From Megachile rotundata (Eukaryota; Arthropoda; Insecta; Hymenoptera; Megachilidae): DNA of 64,000 bases. The stretch is taken from assembly GCF_050947335.1 (NCBI RefSeq), contig NW_027473351.1:682001-746000 (forward strand). The letters run 5' to 3'. The position numbers and the translations under genes are program-made. The notes below the pieces were generated by a model, which was given only the letters and a program-made list of their open reading frames with translations, did no database searches and had not been told where the DNA came from. This document shows positions 42,288 to 55,900 of this stretch, piece after piece (the stretch's first letter is position 1; every line of letters starts with the position of its first letter).

Positions 42288-45200
42288 GTATGATTGTGAT
42301 TGTATGATTGTTTTTGTATGATTGTGATTGTATGATTGTGATTGTATGATTGTGATTGCATGATTGTGATTGAATGATTGTGATTGTATGATTGTGATTG
42401 CACGATTGTGATTGTATGATTGCGATAGTATGATTGTGATTGTATGATTGTGATTGTATGATTGTGATTGTATGATTGTGATTGTATAATTGTGATTGTA
42501 TGATTGTGATTGTATGATTGTGATTGTATGGTTGTGATTGTATGATTGTGATTGTATGATTGTGATTGTATGATTGTGATTGTATGATTGAGATTGTATG
42601 ATTGTGATTGTATGATTGTGTTTGTATGATTGTGATTGTATGATTGTGATTGTATGATTATGATTGTATGATTGCGATTGTATGATTGAGATTGTATGAT
42701 TGTGATTGTATTATTGTGATTGTATGATTGTGATTGTATGATTGTGAATGTATGATTGTGATTGTATGATTGTGATTGTATGATTGTGATTGTATGATTG
42801 TTTTTGTATGATTGTGATTGTATAGTAGTAATTGTATGATTGTCATCGTATGATTGTGATTGTATGATTGCTTTTGTATGATTGTGATTGTATAGTAGTA
42901 ATTGTATGATTGTCTTCGTATGATTGTGATCGTATGATTGTGATTGTATGATTGTGATTGTATGATTGTGATTGTATGATTGTGATTGTATGATTGTGAT
43001 TGTATGATTGTGATTGTATGATTGTGATTGTATGTTTGTGAATGTATGACTGTGATTGTATGATTGTGAATGTGTGATTGTGATTGTATGATTGTTTTTG
43101 TATGATTGTGATTGTATAGTAGTAATTGTATGATTGTCATCGTATGATTGTGTTTGTATGATTGTTTTTGTATGATTGTGATTGTATAGTAGTAATTGTA
43201 TGATTGTCTTCGTATGATTGTGATCGTATGATTGTGATTGTATGATTGTGATTGCATGATTGTGATTGTATCATTGTTTTTGTATGATTGTGATTGTATG
43301 ATTGCGATTGTGTGATTGTGATTGTATGATTGTGATTGTATGATTGTGATTGTATGATTGAGATTGTATGATTGTGATTGTATTATTGTGATTGTATGAT
43401 TGTGATTGTATGATTGTGATTGTATGATTGTGATTGTATGATTGTGAATGTATGATTGTGATTGTATGATTGTGATTGTATTACTGTGATTGTATGATTG
43501 TTTTTGTATGACTGTGATTGTATAGTAGCAATTGTATGATTGTCTTCGTATGATTGTGATCGTATGATTGTGATTGTATGATTGTGATTGTATGATTGTG
43601 ATGGTATGATTGTGATTGTATCATTGTTTTTGTATAATTGTGATTGTATGATTGCGATTGTGTGATTGTGATTGTATGATTGGGATGGTATGATTGTGAT
43701 TGTATGATTGTGATTGTATGATTGTGATTGCATGATTGTGATTGTATGATTGTGATTGTATGATTGTGATTGTATGATTGTGATTGCATGATTGTGATTG
43801 AATGATTGTGATTGTATGATTCTGATTGTACGATTGTGATTGTATGATTGCGATAGTATGATTGTGATGGTATGATTGTGTTTGTATGATTGTGATTGTA
43901 TGATTGTGATTGTATGATTGTGATTGTATGATTGCGATTGTATGATTGAGATTGTATGATTGTGATTGTATTATTGTGATTGTATGATTGTGATTGTATG
44001 ATTGTGATTGTATGATTGTGATTGTATGATTGTGAATGTATGATTGTGAATGTATGATTGTGATTGTATGATTGTGCTTGTATGATTGTTTTTGTGTGAT
44101 TGTGATTGTATAGTAGTAATTGTTGGATTGTCATCGTATGATTGTGATTGTATGATTGTTTTTGTATGATTGTGATTGTATAGTAGTAACTGTATGATTG
44201 TCTTCGTATGATTGTGGTTGTATGATTGTGATTGTATCATTGCGATAGTATGATTGTGATTGTATGATTGTGATTGTATGATTGTGATTGTATGATTGCG
44301 ATAGTATGATTGGGATTGTGTGATTGTGATTGTATGATTGTGATTGTATGATTGAGATTGCATGATTGTGATTGTATTATTGTGATTGTATGATTGTGAT
44401 TGTATGATTGTGATTGTATGTTTGTGAATGTATGACTGTGATTGTATGATTGTGAATGTGTGATTGTGATTGTATGATAGTTTTTGTATGATTGTGATTG
44501 TATAGTAGTAATTGTATGATTGTCATCGCATGATTGTGTTTGTATGATTGTTTTTGTATGATTGTGATTGTATGGTAGTAATTGTATGATTGTCTTCGTA
44601 TGATTGTGATCGTATGATTGTGATTGTATGATTGTGATTGCATGATTGTGATTGTATCATTGTTTTTGTATGATTGTGATTGTATGATTGCGATTGTGTG
44701 ATTGTGATTGTATGATTGGGATGGTATGATTGTGATTGTATGATTGTGATTGTATGATTGTGATTACATGATTGTGATTGTATGATTGTGATTGTATGAT
44801 TGTGATTGTATGATTGTGATTGCATGATTGTGATTGAATGATTGTGATTGTATGATTGTGATTGTATGATTGTGAATGTATGATTGTGATTGTATGATTG
44901 TGAATGTATGATTGTGATTGTATGATTGTGATTGTATGATTGTGATTGCATGATTGTGATTGAATGATTGTGATTGTATGATTGTGATTGTACGATTGTG
45001 ATTGTATGATTGCGATATTATGATTGTGATTGTATGATTGTGTTTGTATGATTGTGATTGTATTATTGTGATTGTATGATTGTGATTGTATGATTGCGAT
45101 TGTGTGATTGTGATTGTATGATTGTGATTGTATGATTGTGATGATATGATTGGGATGGTATGATTGTGATTGTATGATTGTGATTGTATGATTGTGATTG

Positions 45201-46193
45201 CATGATTGGGATGGTACGATTGTGATTGTATGATTCTGATTGTATGATTGTGATTGTATGATTGTGATTGTATGATTGTGATTGTATCATTGTTTTTGTA
45301 TGATTGTGATTGTATGATTGCGATTGTGTGATTGTGATTGTATGATTGTGATTGTATGATTGTGATTGTATGATTGGGATGGTATGATTGTGATTGTATG
45401 ATTGTGATTGTATGATTGTGATTGCATGATTGTGATTGTATGATTGTGATTGTATAATTGTGATTGTATGATTGTGATTGCATGATTGTGATTGAATGAT
45501 TGTGATTGTATGATTGTGATTGTACGATTGTGATTGTATGATTGCGATAGTATGATTGTGATTGTATGATTGTGTTTGTATGATTGTGATTGTATTATTG
45601 TGATTGTATGATTGTGATTGTATGATTGCGATTGTATGATTGAGATTGTATGATTGTGATTGTATTATTGTGATTGTATGATTGTGATTGTATGATTGTG
45701 ATTGTATGATTGTGAATGTATGATTGTGATTGTATGATTGTGATTGTGTGATTGTGATTGTATGATTGTTTTTGTATGATTGTGATTGTATAGTAGTAAT
45801 TGTATGATTGTCTTCGTATGATTATGATCGTATGATTGTGATTGTATGATTGTGATTGTATGATTGTGATTGTATGATTGTGATTGTATGATTTGAATTG
45901 TATGATTGCGATTGTATCAGTGCTTTTGTATGATTGTGATTGTATGATTGTGATTGTATGATTGTGATTGCATGATTGTGATTGAATGATTGTGATTGTA
46001 TGATTGTGATTGTATGATTGTGATTGTACGATTGTGATTGTATGATTGCGATAGTATGATTGTGATTGTATGATTGTGTTTGTATGATTGTGATTGTATG
46101 ATTGTGATTGTATGATTGTGATTGTATGATTGTGATTGTATGATTGTGATTGTATGATTGTGATTGTATGATTGTGATTGTATGATTGTGATT

Positions 46194-46445
46194 GTAAGAT
46201 GGCGCGTGTATGATTGAGATTGTACGATTGTGATTGTATGATTGTGATCATATGGTTCTGATTGTTCGATTGCGATTGTACGATTGTGATTACATGATTG
46301 TGATTGCATGATTGTTTTTGTATGATTGTGATTCTATGATTGTGATTTTATGATTGTGCCTGTATGACTGTGATGGTATGATTGTGATTGTATGATTGCG
46401 ATTGTATGATTGCAATTTTATGAGTGTGATTATATGATTATGATT
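46194..46445 (+). repeat. Divergent marker block, copy 5 (full, 18 monomers)
   Basis: Full 252-bp form from GTAAGATGGCGCGT to ATATGATTATGATT. It has a private TACG in the third monomer, shared with the copy at 57969. Confidence 0.88.
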
Positions 46446-46949
46446 GTATGACTGTGATTGTATGATTGTGATTGTATGATTGTTTTTGTATGATTGTGAT
46501 TGTATGATTGTGATTGTATGATTGTGATTGCATGATTGTGATTGTACGATTGTGATTGTATGATTGCGATAGTATGATTGTGATTGTATAATTGTGATTA
46601 TATGATTGTGATTGTATGATTGTGATTGTATGATTGTGAATGTATGATTGTGATTGTATGATTGTGATTGTATGATTGTGATTGTATGATTGTTTTTGTA
46701 TGATTGTGATTGTATGGTAGTAATTGTATGATTGTGATTGTATGATTGTGATTGTATGATTGTGATTGTATGATTGTGATTGTATGATTGCGATTGTATG
46801 ATTGAGATTGTATGATTGTGATTGTATTATTGTGATTGTATGATTGTGATTGTATGATTGTGATTGTATGATTGTGAATGTATGATTGTGATTGTATGAT
46901 TGTGATTGTATGATTGTGATTGTATGATTGTTTTTGTATGATTGTGATT

Positions 46950-47159
46950 GTATAGTAGTAATTGTATGATTGTCATCGTATGATTGTGATTGTATGATTG
47001 CTTTTGTATGATTGTGATTGTATAGTAGTAATTGTATGATTGTCATCGTATGATTGTGATTGTATGATTGCTTTTGTATGATTGTGATTGTATAGTAGTA
47101 ATTGTATGATTGTCTTCGTATGATTGTGATCGTATGATTGTGATTGTATGATTGTGATT
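46950..47159 (+). repeat. 70-bp pentamer sub-repeat, three periods
   Basis: GTATAGTAGTAATT at 46950, 47020 and 47090, each followed by a TCATC, TCATC and TCTTC monomer in turn. The same triplet occurs at the matching place of block E copy 2 (about 58755-58960), so the local expansion is older than that duplication. Confidence 0.85.
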
Positions 47160-47369
47160 GTATGTTTGTGATTGTATGATTGTGATTGTATCATTGTGAT
47201 TGTTTGATTGTGATCATATGATTGTGATTGTATGATTGTGATTGTATGATTGTGAATGTATGATTGTGATTGTATGATTGTGATTGTATGATTGTTTTTG
47301 TGTGATTGTGATTGTATAGTAGTAATTGTAGGATTGTCATCGTATGATTGTGATTGTATAGTAGTAACT

Positions 47370-47384
47370 GTAGGGATTGTCTTC
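47370..47384 (+). other. 15-bp monomer (+1)
   Basis: GTAGGGATTGTCTTC: an extra G gives a rare GGG in this array. It is shared with 59173. Confidence 0.92.
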
Positions 47385-48084
47385 GTATGATTGTGGTTGT
47401 ATGATTGTGATTGTATCATTGCGATAGTATGATTGTGATTGTATGATTGTGATTGTATGATTGTGATTGTATGGTTGCGATAGTATGATTGGGATTGTGT
47501 GATTGTGATTGTATGATTGTGATTGTATGATTGAGATTGCATGATTGTGATTGTATTATTGTGATTGTATGATTGTGATTGTATGATTGTGATTGTATGT
47601 TTGTGAATGTATGACTGTGATTGTATGATTGTGAATGTGTGATTGTGATTGTATGATTGTTTTTGTATGATTGTGATTGTATAGTAGTAATTGTATGATT
47701 GTCATCGTATGATTGTGTTTGTATGATTGTTTTTGTATGATTGTGATTGTATAGTAGTAATTGTATGATTGTCTTCGTATGATTGTGATCGTATGATTGT
47801 GATTGTATGATTGTGATTGCATGATTGTGATTGTATCATTGTTTTTGTATGATTGTGATTGTATGATTGCGATTGTGTGATTGTGATTGCATGATTGTGA
47901 TTGAATGATTGTGATTGTATGATTGTGATTGTATGATTGTGATTGTACGATTGTGATTGTACGATTGCGATAGTATGATTGTGATTGTATGATTGTGATT
48001 GTATGATTGTGATTGTATGATTGTGATTGTATGACTGTGATTGTATGATTGTGATTGTATGATTGTGATTGTATGATTGTGATT

Positions 48085-48336
48085 GTAAGATGGCGCGTGT
48101 ATGATTGAGATTGTATGATTGTGATTGTATGATTGTGATCATATGGTTCTGATTGTTCGATTGCGATTGTACGATTGTGATTACATGATTGTGATTGCAT
48201 GATTGTTTTTGTATGATTGTGATTCTATGATTGTGATTTTATGATTGTGCCTGTATGACTGTGATGGTATGATTGTGATTGTATGATTGCGATTGTATGA
48301 GTGCAATTTTATGAGTGTGATTATATGATTATGATT
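48085..48336 (+). repeat. Divergent marker block, copy 6 (full)
   Basis: 252-bp form at the start of the 3164-bp unit, with GTATGAGTGCAATT near its end. Confidence 0.88.
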
Positions 48337-49596
48337 GTATGACTGTGATTGTATGATTGTGATTGTATGATTGTTTTTGTATGATTGTGATTGTATGATT
48401 GTGATTGTATGATTGTGATTGCATGATTGTGATTGTACGATTGTGATTGTATGATTGCGATAGTATGATTGTGATTGTATAATTGTGATTATATGATTGT
48501 GATTGTATGATTGTGATTGTATGATTGTGAATGTATGATTGTGATTGTATGATTGTGATTGTATGATTGTGATTGTATGATTGTTTTTGTATGATTGTGA
48601 TTGTATAGTAGTAATTGTATGATTGTCATCGTATGATTGTGATTGTATGATTGTTTTCGTATGATTGTGATTGTATAGTAGTAATTGTATGATTGTCTTC
48701 GTATGATTGTGATTGTATGATTGTTTTCGTATGATTGTGATTGTATAGTAGTAATTGTATGATTGTCTTCGTATGATTGTGATCGTATGATTGTGATTGT
48801 ATGATTGTGATTGTATGATTGTGATTGCATGATTGTGATTGAATGATTGTGATTGTATGATTGTGATTGTATGATTGTGATTGTACGATTGTGATTGTAT
48901 GATTGCGATAGTATGATTGTGATTGTATGATTGTAATTGTATCATTGCGATAGTATGATTGTGATTGTATGATTGTGATTGTATGATTGTGATTGTATGA
49001 TTGCGATAGTGTGATTGGGATTGTGTGATTGTGATTGTATGATTGTGATTGTATGATTGAGATTGCATGATTGTGATTGTATTATTGTGATTGTATGATT
49101 GTGATTGTATGATTGTGAATGTATGACTGTGATTGTATGATTGTGAATGTGTGATTGTGATTGTATGATTGCGATTGTGTGATTGTGATTGAATGATTGT
49201 GATTGTATGATTGTGATTGTATGATTGGGATGGTATGATTGTGATTGTATGATTGTGATTGTATGATTGTGATTGCATGTTTGTGATTGTATGATTGTGA
49301 TTGTATGATTGTGATTGTATGATTGTGATTGCATGATTGTGATTGAATGATTGTGATTGTATGATTGTGATTGTACGATTGTGATTGTATGATTGCGATA
49401 TTATGATTGTGATTGTATGATTGTGTTTGTATGATTGCGATTGTATGATTGTGATTGTATGATTGCGGTTGTATGATTGAGATTGTATGATTGTGATTGT
49501 ACTATTGTGATTGTATGATTGTGATTGTATGATTGTGATTGTACGATTGTGAATGTATGATTGTGATTGTATGATTGTGATTGTATGATTGTGATT

Positions 49597-49806
49597 GTAT
49601 GATTGTGATCATATGGTTCTGATTGTTCGATTGCGATTGTACGATTGTGATTACATGATTGTGATTGCATGATTGTTTTTGTATGATTGTGATTCTATGA
49701 TTGTGATTTTATGATTGTGCCTGTATGATTGTGATGGTATGATTGTGATTGTATGATTGCGATTGTATGATTGCAATTTTATGAGTGTGATTATATGATT
49801 ATGATT
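49597..49806 (+). repeat. Divergent marker block, copy 7 (15 monomers, lacks the GTAAGATGG start)
   Basis: Opens the second half of the 3164-bp unit, 1470 bp after the previous marker. It has GATTGCAATT rather than GAGTGCAATT. Confidence 0.88.
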
Positions 49807-51248
49807 GTATGACTGTGATTGTATGATTGTGATTGTATGATTGTTTTTGTATGATTGTGATTGTATGATTGTGATTGTATGATTGTGATTGCATGATTGT
49901 GATTGAATGATTGTGATTGTATGATTGTGATTGTACGATTGTGATTGTATGATTGCGATAGTATGATTGTGATTCTATGATTGTGATTGTATGATTGTGA
50001 ATGTATGATTGTGATTGTATGATTGTGATTGTATGATTGTGATTGTATAATTGTTTTTGTATGATTGTGATTGTATAGTAGTAATTGTATGATTGTCATC
50101 GTATGATTGTGATTGTATGATTGTTTTCGTATGATTGTGATTGTATAGTAGTAATTGTATGATTGTCTTCGTATGATTGTGATCGTATGATTGTGATTGT
50201 ATGATTGTGATTGTATGATTGTGATTGTATGATTTGAATTGTATGATTTGAATTGTATGATTGCGATTGTATCATTGTTTGTGTATGATTGTGATTGTAT
50301 GATTGTGATTGTATGATTGTGATTGTATGATTGTGATTGTATGATTGTGATTGTATGATTGTGATTGTATGATTGTGATTGTATGATTGTGATTGTATGA
50401 TTGAGATTGTATGATTGTGATTGTATTATTGTGATTGTATGATTGTGATTGTATGATTGTGATTGTATGATTGTGATTGTATGATTGTGAATGTATGATT
50501 GTGATTGTATGATTGTGATTGTATGATTGTGATTGTATTATTGTGATTGTATGATTGTGATTGTATGACTGTGATTGTATGATTGTGCTTGTATCATTGT
50601 TTTTGTATGATTGTGATTGTATGATTGCGATTGTGTGATTGTGATTGTATGATTGGGATGGTATGATTGTGATTGTATGATTGTGATTGCATGATTGTGA
50701 TTGTATGATTGAGATTGTATGATTGTGATTGTATTATTGTGATTGTATGATTGTGAATGTATGATTGTGATTGTATGATTGTGATTGTATGACTGTGATT
50801 GTATGATTGTTTTTGTATGATTGTGATTGTATAGTAGTAATTGTATGATTGTCTTCGTATGATTGTGATCGTATGATTGTGATTGTATGATTGTGATTGT
50901 ATGATTGTGATTGTATCATTGTTTTTGTATGATTGTGATTGTATGATTGCGATTGTGTGATTGTGATTGTATGATTGGGATGGTATGATTGTGATTGTAT
51001 GATTGTGATTGTATGATTGTGATTGTATGATTGTGATTGCATGATTGTGATTGCATGATTGTGATTGTATCAATGTTTTTGTATGATTGTGATTGTATGA
51101 TTGCGATTGTGTGATTGTGTTTGTATGATTGTGATTGTATGATTGTAATTGTATGATTGAGATTGTATGATTGTTATTGTATTATTGTGATTGTATGATT
51201 GTGATTGTATGATTGTGATTGTATGATTGTGATTGTATGATTGTGATT

Positions 51249-51500
51249 GTAAGATGGCGCGTGTATGATTGAGATTGTATGATTGTGATTGTATGATTGT
51301 GATCATATGGTTCTGATTGTTCGATTGCGATTGTACGATTGTGATTACATGATTGTGATTGCATGATTGTTTTTGTATGATTGTGATTCTATGATTGTGA
51401 TTTTATGATTGTGCCTGTATGACTGTGATGGTATGATTGTGATTGTATGATTGCGATTGTATGAGTGCAATTTTATGAGTGTGATTATATGATTATGATT
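51249..51500 (+). repeat. Divergent marker block, copy 8 (full)
   Basis: Counterpart of 48085-48336, exactly 3164 bp later. Confidence 0.88.
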
Positions 51501-52760
51501 GTATGACTGTGATTGTATGATTGTGATTGTATGATTGTTTTTGTATGATTGTGATTGTATGATTGTGATTGTATGATTGTGATTGCATGATTGTGATTGT
51601 ACGATTGTGATTGTATGATTGCGATAGTATGATTGTGATTGTATAATTGTGATTATATGATTGTGATTGTATGATTGTGATTGTATGATTGTGAATGTAT
51701 GATTGTGATTGTATGATTGTGATTGTATGATTGTGATTGTATGATTGTTTTTGTATGATTGTGATTGTATAGTAGTAATTGTATGATTGTCATCGTATGA
51801 TTGTGATTGTATGATTGTTTTCGTATGATTGTGATTGTATAGTAGTAATTGTATGATTGTCTTCGTATGATTGTGATTGTATGATTGTTTTCGTATGATT
51901 GTGATTGTATAGTAGTAATTGTATGATTGTCTTCGTATGATTGTGATCGTATGATTGTGATTGTATGATTGTGATTGTATGATTGTGATTGCATGATTGT
52001 GATTGAATGATTGTGATTGTATGATTGTGATTGTATGATTGTGATTGTACGATTGTGATTGTATGATTGCGATAGTATGATTGTGATTGTATGATTGTAA
52101 TTGTATCATTGCGATAGTATGATTGTGATTGTATGATTGTGATTGTATGATTGTGATTGTATGATTGCGATAGTGTGATTGGGATTGTGTGATTGTGATT
52201 GTATGATTGTGATTGTATGATTGAGATTGCATGATTGTGATTGTATTATTGTGATTGTATGATTGTGATTGTATGATTGTGAATGTATGACTGTGATTGT
52301 ATGATTGTGAATGTGTGATTGTGATTGTATGATTGCGATTGTGTGATTGTGATTGAATGATTGTGATTGTATGATTGTGATTGTATGATTGGGATGGTAT
52401 GATTGTGATTGTATGATTGTGATTGTATGATTGTGATTGCATGTTTGTGATTGTATGATTGTGATTGTATGATTGTGATTGTATGATTGTGATTGCATGA
52501 TTGTGATTGAATGATTGTGATTGTATGATTGTGATTGTACGATTGTGATTGTATGATTGCGATATTATGATTGTGATTGTATGATTGTGTTTGTATGATT
52601 GCGATTGTATGATTGTGATTGTATGATTGCGGTTGTATGATTGAGATTGTATGATTGTGATTGTACTATTGTGATTGTATGATTGTGATTGTATGATTGT
52701 GATTGTACGATTGTGAATGTATGATTGTGATTGTATGATTGTGATTGTATGATTGTGATT

Positions 52761-52970
52761 GTATGATTGTGATCATATGGTTCTGATTGTTCGATTGCGA
52801 TTGTACGATTGTGATTACATGATTGTGATTGCATGATTGTTTTTGTATGATTGTGATTCTATGATTGTGATTTTATGATTGTGCCTGTATGATTGTGATG
52901 GTATGATTGTGATTGTATGATTGCGATTGTATGATTGCAATTTTATGAGTGTGATTATATGATTATGATT
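52761..52970 (+). repeat. Divergent marker block, copy 9 (15 monomers)
   Basis: Counterpart of 49597-49806, exactly 3164 bp later. Confidence 0.88.
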
Positions 52971-55900
52971 GTATGACTGTGATTGTATGATTGTGATTGT
53001 ATGATTGTTTTTGTATGATTGTGATTGTATGATTGTGATTGTATGATTGTGATTGCATGATTGTGATTGAATGATTGTGATTGTATGATTGTGATTGTAC
53101 GATTGTGATTGTATGATTGCGATAGTATGATTGTGATTCTATGATTGTGATTGTATGATTGTGAATGTATGATTGTGATTGTATGATTGTGATTGTATGA
53201 TTGTGATTGTATAATTGTTTTTGTATGATTGTGATTGTATAGTAGTAATTGTATGATTGTCATCGTATGATTGTGATTGTATGATTGTTTTCGTATGATT
53301 GTGATTGTATAGTAGTAATTGTATGATTGTCTTCGTATGATTGTGATCGTATGATTGTGATTGTATGATTGTGATTGTATGATTGTGATTGTATGATTTG
53401 AATTGTATGATTTGAATTGTATGATTGCGATTGTATCATTGTTTGTGTATGATTGTGATTGTATGATTGTGATTGTATGATTGTGATTGTATGATTGTGA
53501 TTGTATGATTGTGATTGTATGATTGTGATTGTATGATTGTGATTGTATGATTGTGATTGTATGATTGAGATTGTATGATTGTGATTGTATTATTGTGATT
53601 GTATGATTGTGATTGTATGATTGTGATTGTATGATTGTGATTGTATGATTGTGAATGTATGATTGTGATTGTATGATTGTGATTGTATGATTGTGATTGT
53701 ATTATTGTGATTGTATGATTGTGATTGTATGACTGTGATTGTATGATTGTGCTTGTATCATTGTTTTTGTATGATTGTGATTGTATGATTGCGATTGTGT
53801 GATTGTGATTGTATGATTGGGATGGTATGATTGTGATTGTATGATTGTGATTGCATGATTGTGATTGTATGATTGAGATTGTATGATTGTGATTGTATTA
53901 TTGTGATTGTATGATTGTGAATGTATGATTGTGATTGTATGATTGTGATTGTATGACTGTGATTGTATGATTGTTTTTGTATGATTGTGATTGTATAGTA
54001 GTAATTGTATGATTGTCTTCGTATGATTGTGATCGTATGATTGTGATTGTATGATTGTGATTGTATGATTGTGATTGTATCATTGTTTTTGTATGATTGT
54101 GATTGTATGATTGTGATTGTATGATTGAGATTGAATGATTGTGATTGTATGATTGTGATTGTATGATTGTGAATGTATGATTGTGATTGTATGATTGTGA
54201 TTGTATGATTGTGATTGTATAATTGTTTTTGTATGATTGTGATTGTATAGTAGTAATTGTATGATTGTCATCGTATGATTGTGATTGTATGATTGTTTTC
54301 GTATGATTGTGATTGTATAGTAGTAATTGTATGATTGTCTTCGTATGATTGTGATCGTATGATTGTGATTGTATGATTGTGATTGTATGATTGTGATTGT
54401 ATGATTTGAATTGTACGATTTGAATTGTATGATTGCGATCGTATCATTGTTTGTGTATGATTGTGATTGTATGATTGTGATTGTATGATTGTGATTGTAT
54501 GATTGTGATTGTATGATTGTGTTTGTATGATTGTGATTGTATGATTGTGATTGTATGATTGTGATTGTATGATTGCGATTGTATGATTGAGATTGTATGA
54601 TTGTGATTGTATTATTGTGATTGTATGATTGTGATTGTATGATTGTGATTGTATGATTGTGTTTGTATGATTGTGATTGTATGATTGTGATTGTATGATT
54701 ATGATTGTATGATTGCGATTGTATGATTGAGATTGTATGATTGTGATTGTATTATTGTGATTGTATGATTGTGATTGTATGATTGTGAATGTATGATTGT
54801 GATTGTATGATTGTGATTGTATGATTGTGATTGTATGATTGTTTTTGTATGATTGTGATTGTATAGTAGTAATTGTATGATTGTCATCGTATGATTGTGA
54901 TTGTATGATTGCTTTTGTATGATTGTGATTGTATAGTAGTAATTGTATGATTGTCTTCGTATGATTGTGATCGTATGATTGTGATTGTATGATTGTGATT
55001 GTATGATTGTGATTGTATGATTGTGATTGTATGATTGTGATTGTATGATTGTGATTGTATGTTTGTGAATGTATGACTGTGATTGTATGATTGTGAATGT
55101 GTGATTGTGATTGTATGATTGTTTTTGTATGATTGTGATTGTATAGTAGTAATTGTATGATTGTCATCGTATGATTGTGTTTGTATGATTGTTTTTGTAT
55201 GATTGTGATTGTATAGTAGTAATTGTATGATTGTCTTCGTATGATTGTGATCGTATGATTGTGATTGTATGATTGTGATTGCATGATTGTGATTGTATCA
55301 TTGTTTTTGTATGATTGTGATTGTATGATTGCGATTGTGTGATTGTGATTGTATGATTGTGATTGTATGATTGTGATTGTATGATTGAGATTGTATGATT
55401 GTGATTGTATTATTGTGATTGTATGATTGTGATTGTATGATTGTGATTGTATGATTGTGAATGTATGATTGTGATTGTATGATTGTGATTGTATTACTGT
55501 GATTGTATGATTGTTTTTGTATGACTGTGATTGTATAGTAGCAATTGTATGATTGTCTTCGTATGATTGTGATTGTATCATTGCGATAGTATGATTGTGA
55601 TTGTATGATTGTGATTGTATGATTGTGATTGTATGATTGCGATAGTATGATTGGGATTGTGTGATTGTGACTGTATGATTGTGATTGTATGATTGAGATT
55701 GCATGATTGTGATTGTATTATTGTGATTGTATGATTGTGATTGTATGATTGTGATTGTATGTTTGTGAATGTATGACTGTGATTGTATGATTGTGAATGT
55801 GTGATTGTGATTGTATGATTGTTTTTGTATGATTGTGATTGTATAGTAGTAATTGTATGATTGTCATCGCATGATTGTGTTTGTATGATTGTTTTTGTAT

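Larger units (their letters stand above)
41400..47600 (+). repeat. Long collinear block E, copy 1 (pairs with 54.2-59.3 kb)
   Basis: Anchors pair with the later copy at offsets 12811 (GTATGATTTGAATT then TACG, 41588 to 54399), 12013 (TTACTG, 43481 to 55494), 11341 near 44.4 kb, 11789 (45886 to 57675), 11775 (GTAAGATGGCGCGT, 46194 to 57969) and 11803 (47370 to 59173). All are multiples of 14 plus 1; the extra base is the insertion at 47370. The changing offsets mean several whole-monomer insertions or deletions since the copies split. No gene is visible. Confidence 0.82.
48035..50949 (+). repeat. 3164-bp higher-order repeat, copy 1
   Basis: Matches 51199-54113 at an offset of exactly 3164 bp (226 monomers); I found no difference at the positions compared, including the rare TATGAGTGCAATT, GATTGCGGTT and TACTATTG variants. 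Left of 48035 the copies differ at three bases within 34. Right of 50949 copy 1 reads TTGCGATT where copy 2 reads TTGTGATT. Inside the unit two divergent markers sit 1470 bp apart, and the next follows after 1694 bp, so the unit is itself a dimer of two related halves. Confidence 0.9.
51199..54113 (+). repeat. 3164-bp higher-order repeat, copy 2
   Basis: Direct repeat of 48035-50949, separated from it by 249 bp (50950-51198) that are not shared at this offset. Near-complete identity to copy 1 implies a very recent duplication, or an assembly duplication that reads should test. Confidence 0.9.
769..54454 (+). repeat. GTATGATTTGAATT quartet family (15 dispersed copies)
   Basis: A 56-bp group: two GTATGATTTGAATT monomers, then GTATGATTGCGATT (or GCGATC), then GTATCATTGTTTGT. 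Copies begin at 769, 3429, 6775, 9841, 12683, 18731, 20971, 21951, 23309, 24541, 28251, 41588, 50227, 53391 and 54399. A reduced form with one TTTGAATT monomer and TATCAGTG occurs at 45886, 57675 and 62184. The copies at 41588 and 54399 share a TACG variant not seen in the others. The group is absent between about 28.3 and 41.6 kb. Confidence 0.88.

Noticed and set aside
47370..47384. GTAGGG monomer as a telomere-like seed
   Set aside because: A single extra G in one monomer, copied once at 59173; no telomere-type repeats follow.
48035..54113. Dismissing the 3164-bp pair as a certain assembly error
   Set aside because: The copies are flanked by different sequence (48001-48034 against 51165-51198, and right of 50949 against 54113), which a simple duplicated contig end would not give. 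Reads are still needed.
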